Counted from the stretch's first letter, positions 35,855 to 44,538 are shown. The stretch is DNA of 46,571 nucleotides from Lewinella cohaerens DSM 23179 (GCF_000379805.1 NZ_KB903532.1:281107-327677), one strand, 5' to 3'. Notes: generated by a model not told the origin, from the letters alone. Numbers and translations are program-made.

Positions 35855-37117
35855 TCATTCAACCTCCATTCTATACCATTGGTACTGCTGGCGATCCAGC
35901 CAAGAAAGTTCCGTTAACCTTTTGTATTGATCTAGCGACTGGACTGCAGGGTAATGGTAAAGTGTCGCTTCAAAACCTCTTACCTCCCAGATACTATCTA
36001 AAGATGCTGCTTCTGGAAATTCCTCTACAAACTCATCAGCAACTTTTGGTATGCGTACACGGGACTTCCCCGCAGGTACAAGCCCTTTCAGAGAACGTTC
36101 AATATCTGTTACGCCAATAGGGAAGGTTGGTTTTGAAAAATGTACATAACCAGATTTATTCAACTGAACATTAACAAAACCATAGTCTATTTCAATGGAT
36201 GCTATCATATCAGGCTGAAGTGAGACCTCCGTAGGTAACTCCTCATAATACGCCTGTTTTCTCCATGATTTCGAGTTTGAATATGGACCATAAAACTCCA
36301 ACATTACTCCTTCAGAATCGGTGGGCATCCACGTGCTTATTTTTTGTTCGTCAAGGGTCTGTACTCCTAGCTTTACCATTTTTTCTTCGGCAATATCTAG
36401 TACAATTTTAACTTCGGCAAATCTTACTTCTTCTCCAGAAAATGAAACTTCTTGCGCTGTAAGCACTTGATCAAACTCACTAAAATTGATGGTTCTGTTT
36501 TGACCTTCCAGCATATTTATACAAACAGCGACCAGCTCGGAAGATCCAGCAAGTCGCAACCCTACATAACGCCAAGGTTGATTTTCGTTGATCCCAGACT
36601 CCGAGAAATTGATACTTAACGTCTGCTCGCCAAGGTCAGATGACGATGAAAAAGACATCGAAGGTAAAATGACAACCTCCTCAACAGAAGGAACCTCTGA
36701 AATAGTAAGTATAAAAGACTCAGTTGCAATAGTAGGATTACTTTCATTGGGCATTTCTATATCCAGGTTTACGGCCTCCCCATAACTGACTCCAAAGTAA
36801 GAGAACAAGGAAAAACGCTCGTAAGCAGGGCCTCCTGGGAAGAGGAAATAACTCCTTTTCAATAAATTAACAGTATACTCCTCTTGACAACCACCTAGCC
36901 AATTTAAAAACAAAGGATAAGTACTCACATCTTGTACATCGCGTAAGCCACCATATTCATTCGTCAAATAAGCAACTGTCTGAATCCCTAAATTAGGGCC
37001 AGTTATCACATCTATTGCCCGGTCCCCCTGACCAGGGCAGTCAAGGACATTTTCCTTTTCACAGCTAAAAGCGATCAACAAAACGAGGAGGAACGTATAG
37101 TAGAGTGAGCTACGCAT
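35855..37117 (-). CDS. Lipoprotein of unknown function, tandem paralogue A
   Basis: 420 residues. Lipoprotein signal MRSSLYYTFLLVLLIAFSC (Cys19), then an acidic start (EKENVLDCPGQGD). The body resembles the gene that follows: CQEEYTVNLLKR, YVGLRLAGSSELVAV and ELPTEVSLQPDMIASIEIDY line up with equivalent segments of that protein. Sequence identity looks low, so the duplication is old. No domain is recognised. It probably heads a two-gene unit, as the spacing is 81 bases and there is no hairpin between them. Confidence 0.78.
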   Translation of the reverse strand: MRSSLYYTFLLVLLIAFSCEKENVLDCPGQGDRAIDVITGPNLGIQTVAYLTNEYGGLRDVQDVSTYPLFLNWLGGCQEEYTVNLLKRSYFLFPGGPAYERFSLFSYFGVSYGEAVNLDIEMPNESNPTIATESFILTISEVPSVEEVVILPSMSFSSSSDLGEQTLSINFSESGINENQPWRYVGLRLAGSSELVAVCINMLEGQNRTINFSEFDQVLTAQEVSFSGEEVRFAEVKIVLDIAEEKMVKLGVQTLDEQKISTWMPTDSEGVMLEFYGPYSNSKSWRKQAYYEELPTEVSLQPDMIASIEIDYGFVNVQLNKSGYVHFSKPTFPIGVTDIERSLKGLVPAGKSRVRIPKVADEFVEEFPEAASLDSIWEVRGFEATLYHYPAVQSLDQYKRLTELSWLDRQQYQWYRMEVE

Positions 37118-37168
37118 ATTCAGGTTTAAAAATTTAAACCAAGATAAGACTTAAGTTGCGAAAGGCAG

Positions 37169-37208
37169 TAAAAAAACAAAAGGCCAAGACGTTAACCGTC
37201 TTGACCTT
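37169..37208 (-). terminator. Terminator of sucC
   Basis: AAGGCCAAGACG (37180-37191) and CGTCTTGACCTT (37197-37208) form a 12-bp stem with a five-base loop. The one non-Watson-Crick pair is G-U on the minus-strand RNA but C-A on the plus, and the T tract (TTTTGTTTTTTT) is on the minus strand as well. Both indicate a terminator for sucC. Confidence 0.9.
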
Positions 37209-37234
37209 TTATAAGCTTTTTATCTGCTTCAGAC

Positions 37235-38440
37235 TTACCCCATTACAGCTTTCACTGCATCGGCAGCGTCCTGCAAAGCAATAGCCGAGCGCACATTAAG
37301 TCCACTCTTATCGATAATTTCTTTAGCAATTTCAGCATTGGTACCCTGTAAGCGAACGATGATCGGCACTTTGATGTCTCCGATGTTCTTATAGGCATCA
37401 ACGACTCCTTGCGCCACACGATCGCAACGAACAATACCACCGAAGATATTGATCAGGATTGCTTTTACGCGATCATCACGTAAGATGATACGGAAGGCAT
37501 TCTCTACGCGCTTGGCATCAGCAGTACCACCAACGTCAAGGAAGTTAGCAGGTTCGCCACCACTCAACTTGATAATATCCATGGTAGCCATAGCTAGTCC
37601 GGCACCGTTGACCATACAACCTACGTTGCCATCCAACTGTACATAGTTTAGACCAAAAGCTTTCGCTTCTACTTCGGTAGGATCTTCTTCGTGTACGTCG
37701 CGGTATTCGGCCAAGTCTTTGTGGCGATACAAAGCGTTTTCGTCCAAGGTGAACTTACAATCTACCGCAATCACTCGCTCATCACCAGGATTGTACATAC
37801 AAGGATTGATTTCGATCATGCTTGCATCAGACCCTACAAAAGCTTTGTACAGGTTGCTGATAAATTTCACCATGTTTTTGAAACCCTGTCCGCTCATGCC
37901 TAGGTTGAAAGCCACTTTGCGGGCCTGAAAACCTTGCAGTCCCAGCTCGGGATCAATATATTCTTTCAACACCTTATCAGGGGTGTTCTCTGCAACTTCT
38001 TCGATATCCATACCGCCTTCGGTACTGTAGACAATAACGTTGCACTTGCGGCCACGATCCATCAATATGGAAACATAGAATTCACGACAGGCATCGAAAT
38101 CAGGTGCATAAGCATCTTCTGCTACCAATACTTTGCGAACCAGCTTACCTGGACCATTCAATCCTCCAGGAGTCTGTGGCGTTTTCAACATCATGCCCAG
38201 AATATTGCCGGCATGTTCTTTCACACCCTCCAGGTTCTTAGCGAGTTTCACACCACCACCTTTACCCCGGCCACCAGCGTGGATTTGGGCTTTAATGATA
38301 GAGATATCACTACCCGTTTCTTCACGTAGCTCATGGAAAGCTTCTACTGCTTTTTCTACAGTTTCCGCTACTTTGCCGCGCTGAATAGGTACATTATATT
38401 TGGTTAGAATTTCTTTCCCTTGGTATTCGTGCAAATTCAT
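37235..38440 (-). CDS. sucC: Succinyl-CoA synthetase (ADP-forming) beta subunit
   Basis: 401 residues, slightly longer than the common 388. The enzyme couples succinyl-CoA cleavage to ATP (or GTP) formation in the TCA cycle, together with SucD. Family marks: MNLHEYQGKEILTKYNVPI, the ATP-grasp glycine loop IHAGGRGKGGGVKLAKN, SMIEINPCMYNP, LDGNVGCMVNGAGLAMATMD, GGEPANFLDVGGTA, ILINIFGGIVRCDRVAQGV and RLQGTNAEIAKEII. sucD is not adjacent, which is common in Bacteroidota. It has its own promoter (38469-38499) and terminator. Confidence 0.97.
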   Translation of the reverse strand: MNLHEYQGKEILTKYNVPIQRGKVAETVEKAVEAFHELREETGSDISIIKAQIHAGGRGKGGGVKLAKNLEGVKEHAGNILGMMLKTPQTPGGLNGPGKLVRKVLVAEDAYAPDFDACREFYVSILMDRGRKCNVIVYSTEGGMDIEEVAENTPDKVLKEYIDPELGLQGFQARKVAFNLGMSGQGFKNMVKFISNLYKAFVGSDASMIEINPCMYNPGDERVIAVDCKFTLDENALYRHKDLAEYRDVHEEDPTEVEAKAFGLNYVQLDGNVGCMVNGAGLAMATMDIIKLSGGEPANFLDVGGTADAKRVENAFRIILRDDRVKAILINIFGGIVRCDRVAQGVVDAYKNIGDIKVPIIVRLQGTNAEIAKEIIDKSGLNVRSAIALQDAADAVKAVMG

Positions 38441-38468
38441 ATTTGAGGCAGGTTGTTTTTTGACGTTG

Positions 38469-38499
38469 CAAAGGTAGACAAAATGCGCATACAGGCAAA
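38469..38499 (-). promoter_or_regulatory. sucC promoter
   Basis: On the minus strand TTTG (38496-38499), a 19-base spacer, and TACCTTTG (38469-38476) match the Bacteroidota -33/-7 consensus in both sequence and spacing. The start codon at 38440 gives a leader of about 20 bases. Confidence 0.8.
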
Positions 38500-38881
38500 G
38501 AATAATAGTAGAGCCTCTTGGGAAATTTCATTTACGGAAAACTAACCATACCATGATTAAAGGGTAAATAGCATTTAATCCTTCCTTCTTTATGCTTTCC
38601 GAATGACCTACAATGATCGTCACTGCTGTCCTCTGAACCCCTCAGCGTTCAAAGGATTATCGCATTGACACGTAGATTACTGAATAATCACCGGAGAGAT
38701 CAGGAAAAAAATACTGAAATTTATTCTCATCTCGCAGCGTATCAAAAATCAACCAAATTATCAATAAGTATGGGACCTGGAAGGGAAAAGAAACGACTAC
38801 AAAAACAACAAAATAGCCGCTTAATATTAGGTAGAGAGACGTTAAAAAAGCGTTAAGGCCATAAAAAAAAACACGCGATCC
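38500..38881. other. Intergenic region between sucC and the sigma factor gene
   Basis: About 380 bases with no convincing gene. A 63-codon frame at 38665-38856 is lysine- and arginine-rich, has no matching promoter or ribosome-binding context and no recognised content. I see nothing else here. Confidence 0.45.
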
Positions 38882-38913
38882 TTGGTTCTTTACATAAGAT
38901 GCGCTTATATTTG
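38882..38913 (+). promoter_or_regulatory. Promoter of the ECF sigma factor gene
   Basis: TTGG (38882-38885), a 20-base spacer and TATATTTG (38906-38913) match the primary-sigma consensus of Bacteroidota. The start codon at 39047 leaves a leader of about 125 bases, longer than others in this window. Confidence 0.8.
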
Positions 38914-39046
38914 ACCCAGCTTCACTAACGGAGCAGTTTCAATCTTTCACTTAATCTATCTTCTATAGCTCGTAACTTCTACACTTAACGTTTAGCAACA
39001 ATGTAAAATTGTTGTAATCCCTTTTTTAAAGCTAAATCGTTACGTC

Positions 39047-39628
39047 ATGCAAGTTACAGCATTAAACGACCAGCAACTCATTGCTTGTTACCTAGATGGA
39101 AATGAAAGAGCCTTCGAAGAACTGCTCAATCGTCACCAACAAAAGATTTATACCTCGATCTATCTCTTCGTCAAAGAGCAATCTTTAGCTGAGGATATTT
39201 TTCAGGAGGTCTTCATAAAGATCATTGATACGCTGCGCAAGGGTAAATACAACCACGAAGGCAAGTTCTTGCAGTGGGCCATGCGCATTGCTTACAATAT
39301 GTGTGTAGATCACTTCCGCCGCAATAAGCGTCGTCCACAACTATCTCCAACGGAAACATTTGACATCTTTGATGTGCTCAAGTCCAACGATTTGAATGCT
39401 GAGCAGGATATCATCCGCAGCCAAACACACCAGAAGGTTCGCCACCTGGTAGATCAGTTGCCACCAGAGCAACGCGAAGTGGTTATCCTCCGTCATTATG
39501 CAGATATGAGCTTCAAAGAAATTGCACAGCTCACCCGCGTTAGCATCAATACAGCCCTTGGGCGGATGCGCTACGCCTTGATCAACATCCGCAAGATGGT
39601 TGAGGAAAAGGACATTGTCCTCCAATAG
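39047..39628 (+). CDS. ECF-type RNA polymerase sigma factor
   Basis: 193 residues. Region 2 is visible with AFEELLNRHQQKIYTSIYLF, LAEDIFQEVFIKIIDTLRKG and FLQWAMRIAYNMCVDHFRRN (about 20-97). Region 4 has LPPEQREVVILRHYADMSFK and EIAQLTRVSINTALGRMRYA (about 140-185), a normal helix-turn-helix. There is no adjacent anti-sigma gene. The gene has a promoter of the housekeeping type and a strong terminator, so it is a monocistronic unit. The sequence gives no hint about its target genes. Confidence 0.95.
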   Translation: MQVTALNDQQLIACYLDGNERAFEELLNRHQQKIYTSIYLFVKEQSLAEDIFQEVFIKIIDTLRKGKYNHEGKFLQWAMRIAYNMCVDHFRRNKRRPQLSPTETFDIFDVLKSNDLNAEQDIIRSQTHQKVRHLVDQLPPEQREVVILRHYADMSFKEIAQLTRVSINTALGRMRYALINIRKMVEEKDIVLQ

Positions 39629-39673
39629 AAAACTGACGAAACGATATTAATACCCCAAATTACCATTTGAGCC

Positions 39674-39712
39674 CGAGGCGAGTAGTTATCCAACTGCTCG
39701 CCTCGTTTTTTT
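39674..39712 (+). terminator. Terminator of the sigma factor gene
   Basis: CGAGGCGAGTAGTT (39674-39687) pairs with AACTGCTCGCCTCG (39692-39705), 14 pairs with one U-G wobble and a four-base loop, followed by seven T. It is the strongest terminator in the window. Confidence 0.93.
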
Positions 39713-39777
39713 GGTATTTGAAAAACTATACCCAACACGAATATGTTCAGCAAGGGTAAATCTCATAGTTTTTTAGT

Positions 39778-39785
39778 TATTTTTG
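39778..39785 (+). promoter_or_regulatory. Candidate -7 element of the TPR/TRIC gene pair
   Basis: TATTTTTG is an exact TAnnTTTG match, 21 bases before the start codon at 39807. No TTG is seen at -33. Confidence 0.5.
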
Positions 39786-39806
39786 CGGCAAATTAAATAG
39801 TACGCT

Positions 39807-40418
39807 ATGTTCATCATTCCTCCTTATATCCGCATTGCCCTTATTGTATTGGGTATTGTTGGTGGTATTGCCCTCTGGGCTGCCTTTGGTTTCTGGTACG
39901 GCTTCTTCTTCGTACTTACGGGGGTCATCCTATTATTAGGACTTATCTTTTTGGGTACTGTAGGGCCAGCTGCTCAGGCATTGCAAGACTCTGATTTTGA
40001 CAAGGCCGAAAAAATGCTCAACCTTACCCCTAACCCCAAGTGGCTCTATTCTACCAACAAGGCCTATTTCTATATGCTCAAAGGTTCTATCGCCATTGCA
40101 CGGAAAGATGTAAACGAGGGAGAGCGTTACCTCAAAATGGCTGAAGCTGTTGAAGTTCCTTCGGACAACGAGCGGGCCATGTTGCAAATCCAGTTGGCAC
40201 AAATAGCGCTAAGCAAGCAACGATTCCAGGAAGCTAAAATACACTACAAGAAAGCAAAAGGACTGAAAATTTCTGAAGGCCCACTCAAGGATCAATTCCG
40301 TCAATTAGAGCAGGCGATCAACCAGAGTGGCCAAATGAAAGCAGCTATGCGCCAAGGACGCGCTGGCCACGGCATGTCAGGCGGCAAAGGTAAGCGCAGA
40401 AGGCCGAAGATGAGATAG
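39807..40418 (+). CDS. Membrane-anchored TPR protein
   Basis: 203 residues. Two closely spaced hydrophobic helices occupy about residues 8-28 and 32-55 (IALIVLGIVGGIALWAAFGF, FFVLTGVILLLGLIFLGTV). The soluble part has TPR-like helical pairs (ALQDSDFDKAEKMLNLTPNP, YFYMLKGSIAIARKDVNEGE, LQIQLAQIALSKQRFQEAKI). The tail is very basic (GGKGKRRRPKMR). It may be a scaffold at the inner membrane; no specific partner can be named. It is five bases upstream of the TRIC-like gene, so the two form an operon. Confidence 0.87.
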   Translation: MFIIPPYIRIALIVLGIVGGIALWAAFGFWYGFFFVLTGVILLLGLIFLGTVGPAAQALQDSDFDKAEKMLNLTPNPKWLYSTNKAYFYMLKGSIAIARKDVNEGERYLKMAEAVEVPSDNERAMLQIQLAQIALSKQRFQEAKIHYKKAKGLKISEGPLKDQFRQLEQAINQSGQMKAAMRQGRAGHGMSGGKGKRRRPKMR

Positions 40419-40423
40419 ACAGA

Positions 40424-41038
40424 ATGACGATCATCCTTCTACTTGACTATATCGGCACCTGTGTTTTTGCTATCTCTGGAGCACTGGCAGGGATGCGCCA
40501 TCGCTTCGATCCCTTCGGAGTACTCATCTTAGCAGCAGTCACTGCTGTAGGTGGCGGTAGCCTTAGGGATGTCCTTATTGGCCGTACCCCAGTGGGCTGG
40601 ATGCAGGATATCAATTATGCTTATCTTATTATCACCGGAGCACTTATTGCGATCCTCTTCAGAAAATACCTGATCTACGTTCGCCGAACCATGTTCCTTT
40701 TTGATGCTATCGGACTGGGTTTATTCACCATTATTGGCGTAGAAATAGGTGTAGCAGCAGGTTTACATCCCGTCATATGCATCCTCTTAGGCACCCTGAG
40801 TGCGTCCTTTGGTGGCGTTATTCGGGATATTCTTTCCAATGAGGTCCCGCTCATTTTCCACAAAGAGGTTTACGCATCGCTAAGTATCCTTGGCGGCATA
40901 ACCTATCTTCTTTTACAGAAAACCGCCTTACCTTCCAACTGGGCCTATGTGCTAACCAGTACAATGGTCGTTGTGCTAAGGGTATTAGCAGTTCGTTACA
41001 ACTGGATAATTCCAAAATTGTACAAGGACAGTCAATAG
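40424..41038 (+). CDS. Trimeric intracellular cation channel (TRIC/YadS, UPF0126) family protein
   Basis: 204 residues with about seven hydrophobic segments. It contains two repeated halves, each with a glycine-rich motif and an Arg-Asp: TAVGGGSLRDVLIGRTPVGW and ASFGGVIRDILSNEVPLIFH. This is the signature of the bacterial TRIC-type channels (formerly UPF0126, once described as glycine transporters). Bacterial members conduct K+ and Na+ in structural and electrophysiological work. It follows the TPR gene by five bases. Function here is inferred from the family. Confidence 0.93.
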   Translation: MTIILLLDYIGTCVFAISGALAGMRHRFDPFGVLILAAVTAVGGGSLRDVLIGRTPVGWMQDINYAYLIITGALIAILFRKYLIYVRRTMFLFDAIGLGLFTIIGVEIGVAAGLHPVICILLGTLSASFGGVIRDILSNEVPLIFHKEVYASLSILGGITYLLLQKTALPSNWAYVLTSTMVVVLRVLAVRYNWIIPKLYKDSQ

Positions 41039-41205
41039 TTTCAGGTTTAAGAGCTTGTTCAGGTTTTTATAGTAAAAACACCTCATTGGGGTTCGCCCAA
41101 ACAATCTCTTAGTCAGTCATTTGACGAAAACCCCGCCCTCCTTACGAACGTTTTTCATGATGCTTTTTTTAAAAAGCACCTCGCGCTCTTGTATTTTTCT
41201 CCTAA

Positions 41206-41652
41206 TTATACTTTGCGCAAACCAGCTAGTTCGGAGTGTTCTTTCCAGAAATCCTGGTAAAGGCGCCGACTGGCCATGAAAGACATTTTTTTTCCAAAGT
41301 TCCCTTTCTCTTTTAGTTCGACACGGGCAATGGTAAAGAAGAGAAAAGTGCTATCAGAGATACTTTCAATATTGTGCCAGGGGTAGCGAAAGGTCTTGAA
41401 ATAATTGGTGACGTAGAGGAAGTCATTATCGGCTTCGACGCGCTTGAGCGGGAAAAGGGTGAAGTAAAACAGTGCCAAGCCACTGAAGTAGAACAATACG
41501 GCCCCAATACGGAAGCCCGTACTAGCAAAACCACTCGCCATTTCGGCACCGTAGGCAAATACGGCAGCAAGAAATGCCCCGAAAAATACGAGCCAGAAAA
41601 CGGGGATAAAAAACTTGAAGAAGATGGTCGCGTTGGTGCTAATTCTTTGCAT
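41206..41652 (-). CDS. Small membrane protein of unknown function, linked to tatC
   Basis: 148 residues. Two transmembrane helices are near 12-34 and 45-67 (FIPVFWLVFFGAFLAAVFAY, FRIGAVLFYFSGLALFYFTL), followed by a soluble beta-rich part (FPLKRVEADNDFLYVTNYFK, WHNIESISDSTFLFFTIARV) that resembles small PH-like bacterial domains. It starts 12 bases after the tatC stop codon, so it is probably in the tatC operon. No function is known to me. Confidence 0.8.
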   Translation of the reverse strand: MQRISTNATIFFKFFIPVFWLVFFGAFLAAVFAYGAEMASGFASTGFRIGAVLFYFSGLALFYFTLFPLKRVEADNDFLYVTNYFKTFRYPWHNIESISDSTFLFFTIARVELKEKGNFGKKMSFMASRRLYQDFWKEHSELAGLRKV

Positions 41653-41664
41653 ATCTGGTGTTAA

Positions 41665-42531
41665 CTACTGGAGTTCTTGTTCGTACTTTTTGGCCATACG
41701 TGTGGCAACTAAAATACTGATTTCATAAAGGATGTAAAGCGGAATGCCAATGAGAAACTGCGTAATTACATCGGGTGGCGTAAGGATCGCTGACAATAAC
41801 AGTATTCCAATCACAGAATGACGGCGGTATTTGCGCATGCCCGCTGGAGTCACGATGCCCATTTTGGCCAGAAAATACACGACGATGGGTAACTCGAAAA
41901 TGAGACCAGCCGGCAGTGTAAACATGACCATATAAAGTACAAAAGAGCTAAGCGTAGGGTTATTGGCCACGGCATCAGAGGCGGTAAAGCCCATAAGAAA
42001 GTTGACCGCAAAGGGAGCAACAATGAAGAAGCCAAATAGTACGCCCATCAGGAAAAGCAGGGAACAAATGAAGACCACTCCTTTGGTTGCTGATCTCTCC
42101 GTGGGGTACAAACCAGGCGCAACAAACTTCCAAATTTCGTAAAAAACAAAAGGGAAGGAAATGACAAAACCGCCAATAAAACACAGTTTGATGGTAGTAA
42201 TAAACTGTTCGGCAAATGCAACCGCCTGGATTTTGAAATCAGGTAGCGTCATACAAAGGGCCTCTCCCGCACCAATCTTGTGAGAGAGGTCGCAAAACCA
42301 TTTGTAAGAAGCAAAATCATTGGAAGCAGGGCCAAGAATAACTTTATTGAAGTACCAATCGTGGAAAATAAAAAGCACAATGCCACCTGCTAAGATGGCT
42401 ATTAAAGACCGAATAATGTGCCAGCGTAGCTCTTCGAGATGATCCATAAAAGACATCTCCTTGTCTTCTCGTGGTTGAAGCTCACCGTCGTGCCATTCGT
42501 ATTCTTCAATGTCTACCTGGTCCAGAGCCAT
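41665..42531 (-). CDS. tatC: Sec-independent protein translocase TatC
   Basis: 288 residues with six transmembrane helices. TatC recognises twin-arginine signal peptides and, with TatA, exports folded proteins across the inner membrane. Hallmarks: MSFMDHLEELRWHIIRS before the first helix, FYEIWKFVAPGLYPTERSAT in the second periplasmic-to-cytoplasmic turn, FGFFIVAPFAVNF and GIVTPAGMRKYRRH. The first 26 residues are an acidic extension (EEYEWHDGELQPREDKE), longer than in E. coli TatC. tatA is not adjacent. Confidence 0.96.
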   Translation of the reverse strand: MALDQVDIEEYEWHDGELQPREDKEMSFMDHLEELRWHIIRSLIAILAGGIVLFIFHDWYFNKVILGPASNDFASYKWFCDLSHKIGAGEALCMTLPDFKIQAVAFAEQFITTIKLCFIGGFVISFPFVFYEIWKFVAPGLYPTERSATKGVVFICSLLFLMGVLFGFFIVAPFAVNFLMGFTASDAVANNPTLSSFVLYMVMFTLPAGLIFELPIVVYFLAKMGIVTPAGMRKYRRHSVIGILLLSAILTPPDVITQFLIGIPLYILYEISILVATRMAKKYEQELQ

Positions 42532-42563
42532 ACGTTGGTTGTTGAATAGTTATTTACCGGCTG

Positions 42564-42571
42564 CAAAATTA
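42564..42571 (-). promoter_or_regulatory. Candidate -7 element of tatC
   Basis: TAATTTTG on the minus strand is an exact TAnnTTTG match, 32 bases before the tatC start codon. No TTG is seen at -33. Confidence 0.45.
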
Positions 42572-42600
42572 ACAAAATCGCTTTACATAAATGGATTATC

Positions 42601-42840
42601 GCGCGCTACAGTGGAAATATCTTTGTGATGAGGTGGTCGCTGCGCTCGCGTTGGGACTCATCCCGAAGTTTCGGGATGAGTGGTTGTGCTCACCCGATAA
42701 ATCGGGATTGCGGTTGTACTCACTTCGTTCGTGGTTTTCTGGAACAGTAAAAAGGTGAACTAACCTCTATAGCGGAAACAAAAACCGCGAGCACCTCCGT
42801 GAAGCCGCGCAGCGGAAGAACACTTCCGTGAATGAAACGA
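42601..42840. repeat. Non-coding island of palindromic repeats
   Basis: Between tatC and the TetR gene. It holds a 12-bp palindrome, ACTCATCCCGAA (42656-42667) and TTCGGGATGAGT (42670-42681), with a two-base loop; a 6-bp one, CCCGAT-AA-ATCGGG (42693-42706); and partial repeats such as GGTGGTCGCTGCGCTCGCG and GTACTCACTTCGTTCGTGG. The first palindrome shares TTCGGGATGA with the dispersed hairpin repeats at 10021 and 28471. No coding frame. Confidence 0.6.
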
Positions 42841-42846
42841 ACACCC

Positions 42847-43425
42847 CTACTTCTCTATCCCCGCAAGAACAATCAGTGTAATCTGATCACCGACATCTTG
42901 GATGGAGGTAGTTTTTCCGGCTTGGTACCAATCATAGACCCAGCGCAAAGAAGATAGAATGGTGTACATGCTAATCGTTGGATCTATTTCTTTGAAAGTA
43001 CCTTCGGTAATACCTTGTTGAATGATGGCCAGAAAGCGATTTTCGTAACGTTTACGTAATTTGATAAACTGCCCGAGGTCGGGCTCTTCAAGGTGGCGCC
43101 ACTCGTCGTTGAAGGCAGTAATAGAGGTGGCGTCGCTGGTAGCTACGTTGAGGTGAAGAAAGATTAACTGGCGGATTTGTTCACGTGGTGGTTGCCCTGT
43201 TTGCTCTATTTGTTCAATGCCTGCCAGGAAGCGATGTGCATTTTGGAAGCAAATATCTTTTAGGATTTCTTGCTTGCTGTTGATATGGCTATAGAGGCTG
43301 GAAGCTTGTAAATGGACAGCCTTGGCCAAGTCGCGCATTGATGTAGCGGAGTAGCCTCTATCGCGAAACAGCTTAGCGGCTGCTTCCATGATACGTTGTT
43401 TCTTTGATGTCTCAATGGTCGCCAT
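42847..43425 (-). CDS. TetR/AcrR-family transcriptional regulator
   Basis: 192 residues. The N-terminal helix-turn-helix is typical: KKQRIMEAAAKLFRDRGYSA, TSMRDLAKAVHLQASSLYSH, INSKQEILKDICFQNAHRFL (about 8-60). The rest is a helical ligand-binding domain with the WRHLEEPDLGQFIKLRKRYE pattern seen in KstR2- and PaaR-like regulators of CoA-ester catabolism. The gene follows paaE by 45 bases on the same strand. A 26-base palindrome at the paaE promoter is its likely operator, and the natural inducer would be phenylacetyl-CoA or a related CoA ester. Target and inducer are inferred. Confidence 0.93.
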   Translation of the reverse strand: MATIETSKKQRIMEAAAKLFRDRGYSATSMRDLAKAVHLQASSLYSHINSKQEILKDICFQNAHRFLAGIEQIEQTGQPPREQIRQLIFLHLNVATSDATSITAFNDEWRHLEEPDLGQFIKLRKRYENRFLAIIQQGITEGTFKEIDPTISMYTILSSLRWVYDWYQAGKTTSIQDVGDQITLIVLAGIEK

Positions 43426-43470
43426 AGGGTCGCAGAAGTGAAGATTAGATAGGAAAGGTAAGGAATTTTA

Positions 43471-44538
43471 TCAGGCGTCAAAATTAACGACGACTTTATC
43501 AGTGGTAGGGTGTGACTGACAGGTGAGGATAAATCCAGCGGCGACTTCGTCGGGTTCAAGGGCGTAATTGACATCCATCTCTACTTTTCCTTCTTCTACT
43601 TTGGCTCGACAGGTACAACATACTCCGCCTTTGCAGGCAAAGGGCAGGTCGGCGCCATTGCGGAGTGCTGCATCCAGGACACTCTCATTCTGATCATTCA
43701 TAACAAAAGTAAAGGCATTGCCATCCAGCTGGATACTTACTTCGACAGCGTATTCACCGCTGACAGCAGTTCGTTCTTTTTTCTTACGCTTGCCGGTGTT
43801 GGTGCCGAATAACTCCAAGTGGATGTTTTCTCGGGCGACGCCTTGCTCACGCAATTCATCTCGAACACCAAGCGTCATTTCTTCAGGCCCACACAAGAAA
43901 AACTCGTCGACATCACCAACAGGAATAAGCTTCTCGGTGAAGGTCCGGCAACGATCACGATCAATACGTCCACTGAAGAGGTCGCTGCCCGTATGTTCTT
44001 TGCTTAGTAGGTAATAAACGCTAAGGCGCTGGAGGTATATGTTTTTAAGTGCTTCGATGGCTTCGCGGAAAATGATGGTCTCCGTGCGTTGGTTGCCGTA
44101 AAAAAGGGTGAAGCGACTATTGGGCTCTGTTTCCAGAATGGTTTTCATGATGGAAAAAACCGGTGTGATACCACTACCAGCGGCGAAGGCAGCGTAGTGT
44201 TTAGTTTGCTCGGAGTGCAGGGGCGTAAAAAAGCGCCCTTCGGGAGGCATTACTTCTAAAACATCTCCAACTTGTAGTTGCTGGTTAGCAAAAGTAGAAA
44301 ATCGACCACCAGGGACTTCCTTAACCGCTACTCGCAACTCGTTGTCTAAAGGACTTACACAAATAGAGTAAGAGCGACGTACTTCTTCTCCCGCCAATTG
44401 CGCACGGAGCGTGATGTACTGCCCTTGCTTAAAAGCAAAGGTCTCTGCTAAAGACTCAGGGACAGTAAATGCTACAGAAACACAATCAACGGTTTCGCGG
44501 CGAATGTCTTTGACGGTAAGCGGATAGAATCTAGTCAT
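43471..44538 (-). CDS. paaE: 1,2-phenylacetyl-CoA epoxidase subunit PaaE (ferredoxin reductase)
   Basis: 355 residues, the normal PaaE length. It passes electrons from NADPH through FAD and a 2Fe-2S centre to the PaaABC(D) oxygenase in phenylacetate breakdown. FAD-binding RRSYSIC is at 54-60, the nucleotide-binding GSGITP at 121-126 and FFLCGPEEM at 213-221. The plant-type 2Fe-2S ligands are Cys302, Cys307, Cys310 and Cys340 (ACKGGVCCTC, FILTC); Cys308 is extra. The C-terminal NYALEPDEVAAGFILTCQ matches PaaE closely. The other paa genes are not in this window. The regulator gene follows on the same strand. Confidence 0.92.
   Translation of the reverse strand: MTRFYPLTVKDIRRETVDCVSVAFTVPESLAETFAFKQGQYITLRAQLAGEEVRRSYSICVSPLDNELRVAVKEVPGGRFSTFANQQLQVGDVLEVMPPEGRFFTPLHSEQTKHYAAFAAGSGITPVFSIMKTILETEPNSRFTLFYGNQRTETIIFREAIEALKNIYLQRLSVYYLLSKEHTGSDLFSGRIDRDRCRTFTEKLIPVGDVDEFFLCGPEEMTLGVRDELREQGVARENIHLELFGTNTGKRKKKERTAVSGEYAVEVSIQLDGNAFTFVMNDQNESVLDAALRNGADLPFACKGGVCCTCRAKVEEGKVEMDVNYALEPDEVAAGFILTCQSHPTTDKVVVNFDA

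Noticed and set aside
38665-38856. 63-codon plus-strand frame
   Set aside because: Basic, low-information composition, no promoter of its own and no recognisable domain; most likely chance.
41161-41178. TGCTTTTT/AAAAAGCA palindrome after the TRIC-like gene
   Set aside because: Almost pure A/T stem, too weak to be called a terminator with confidence.
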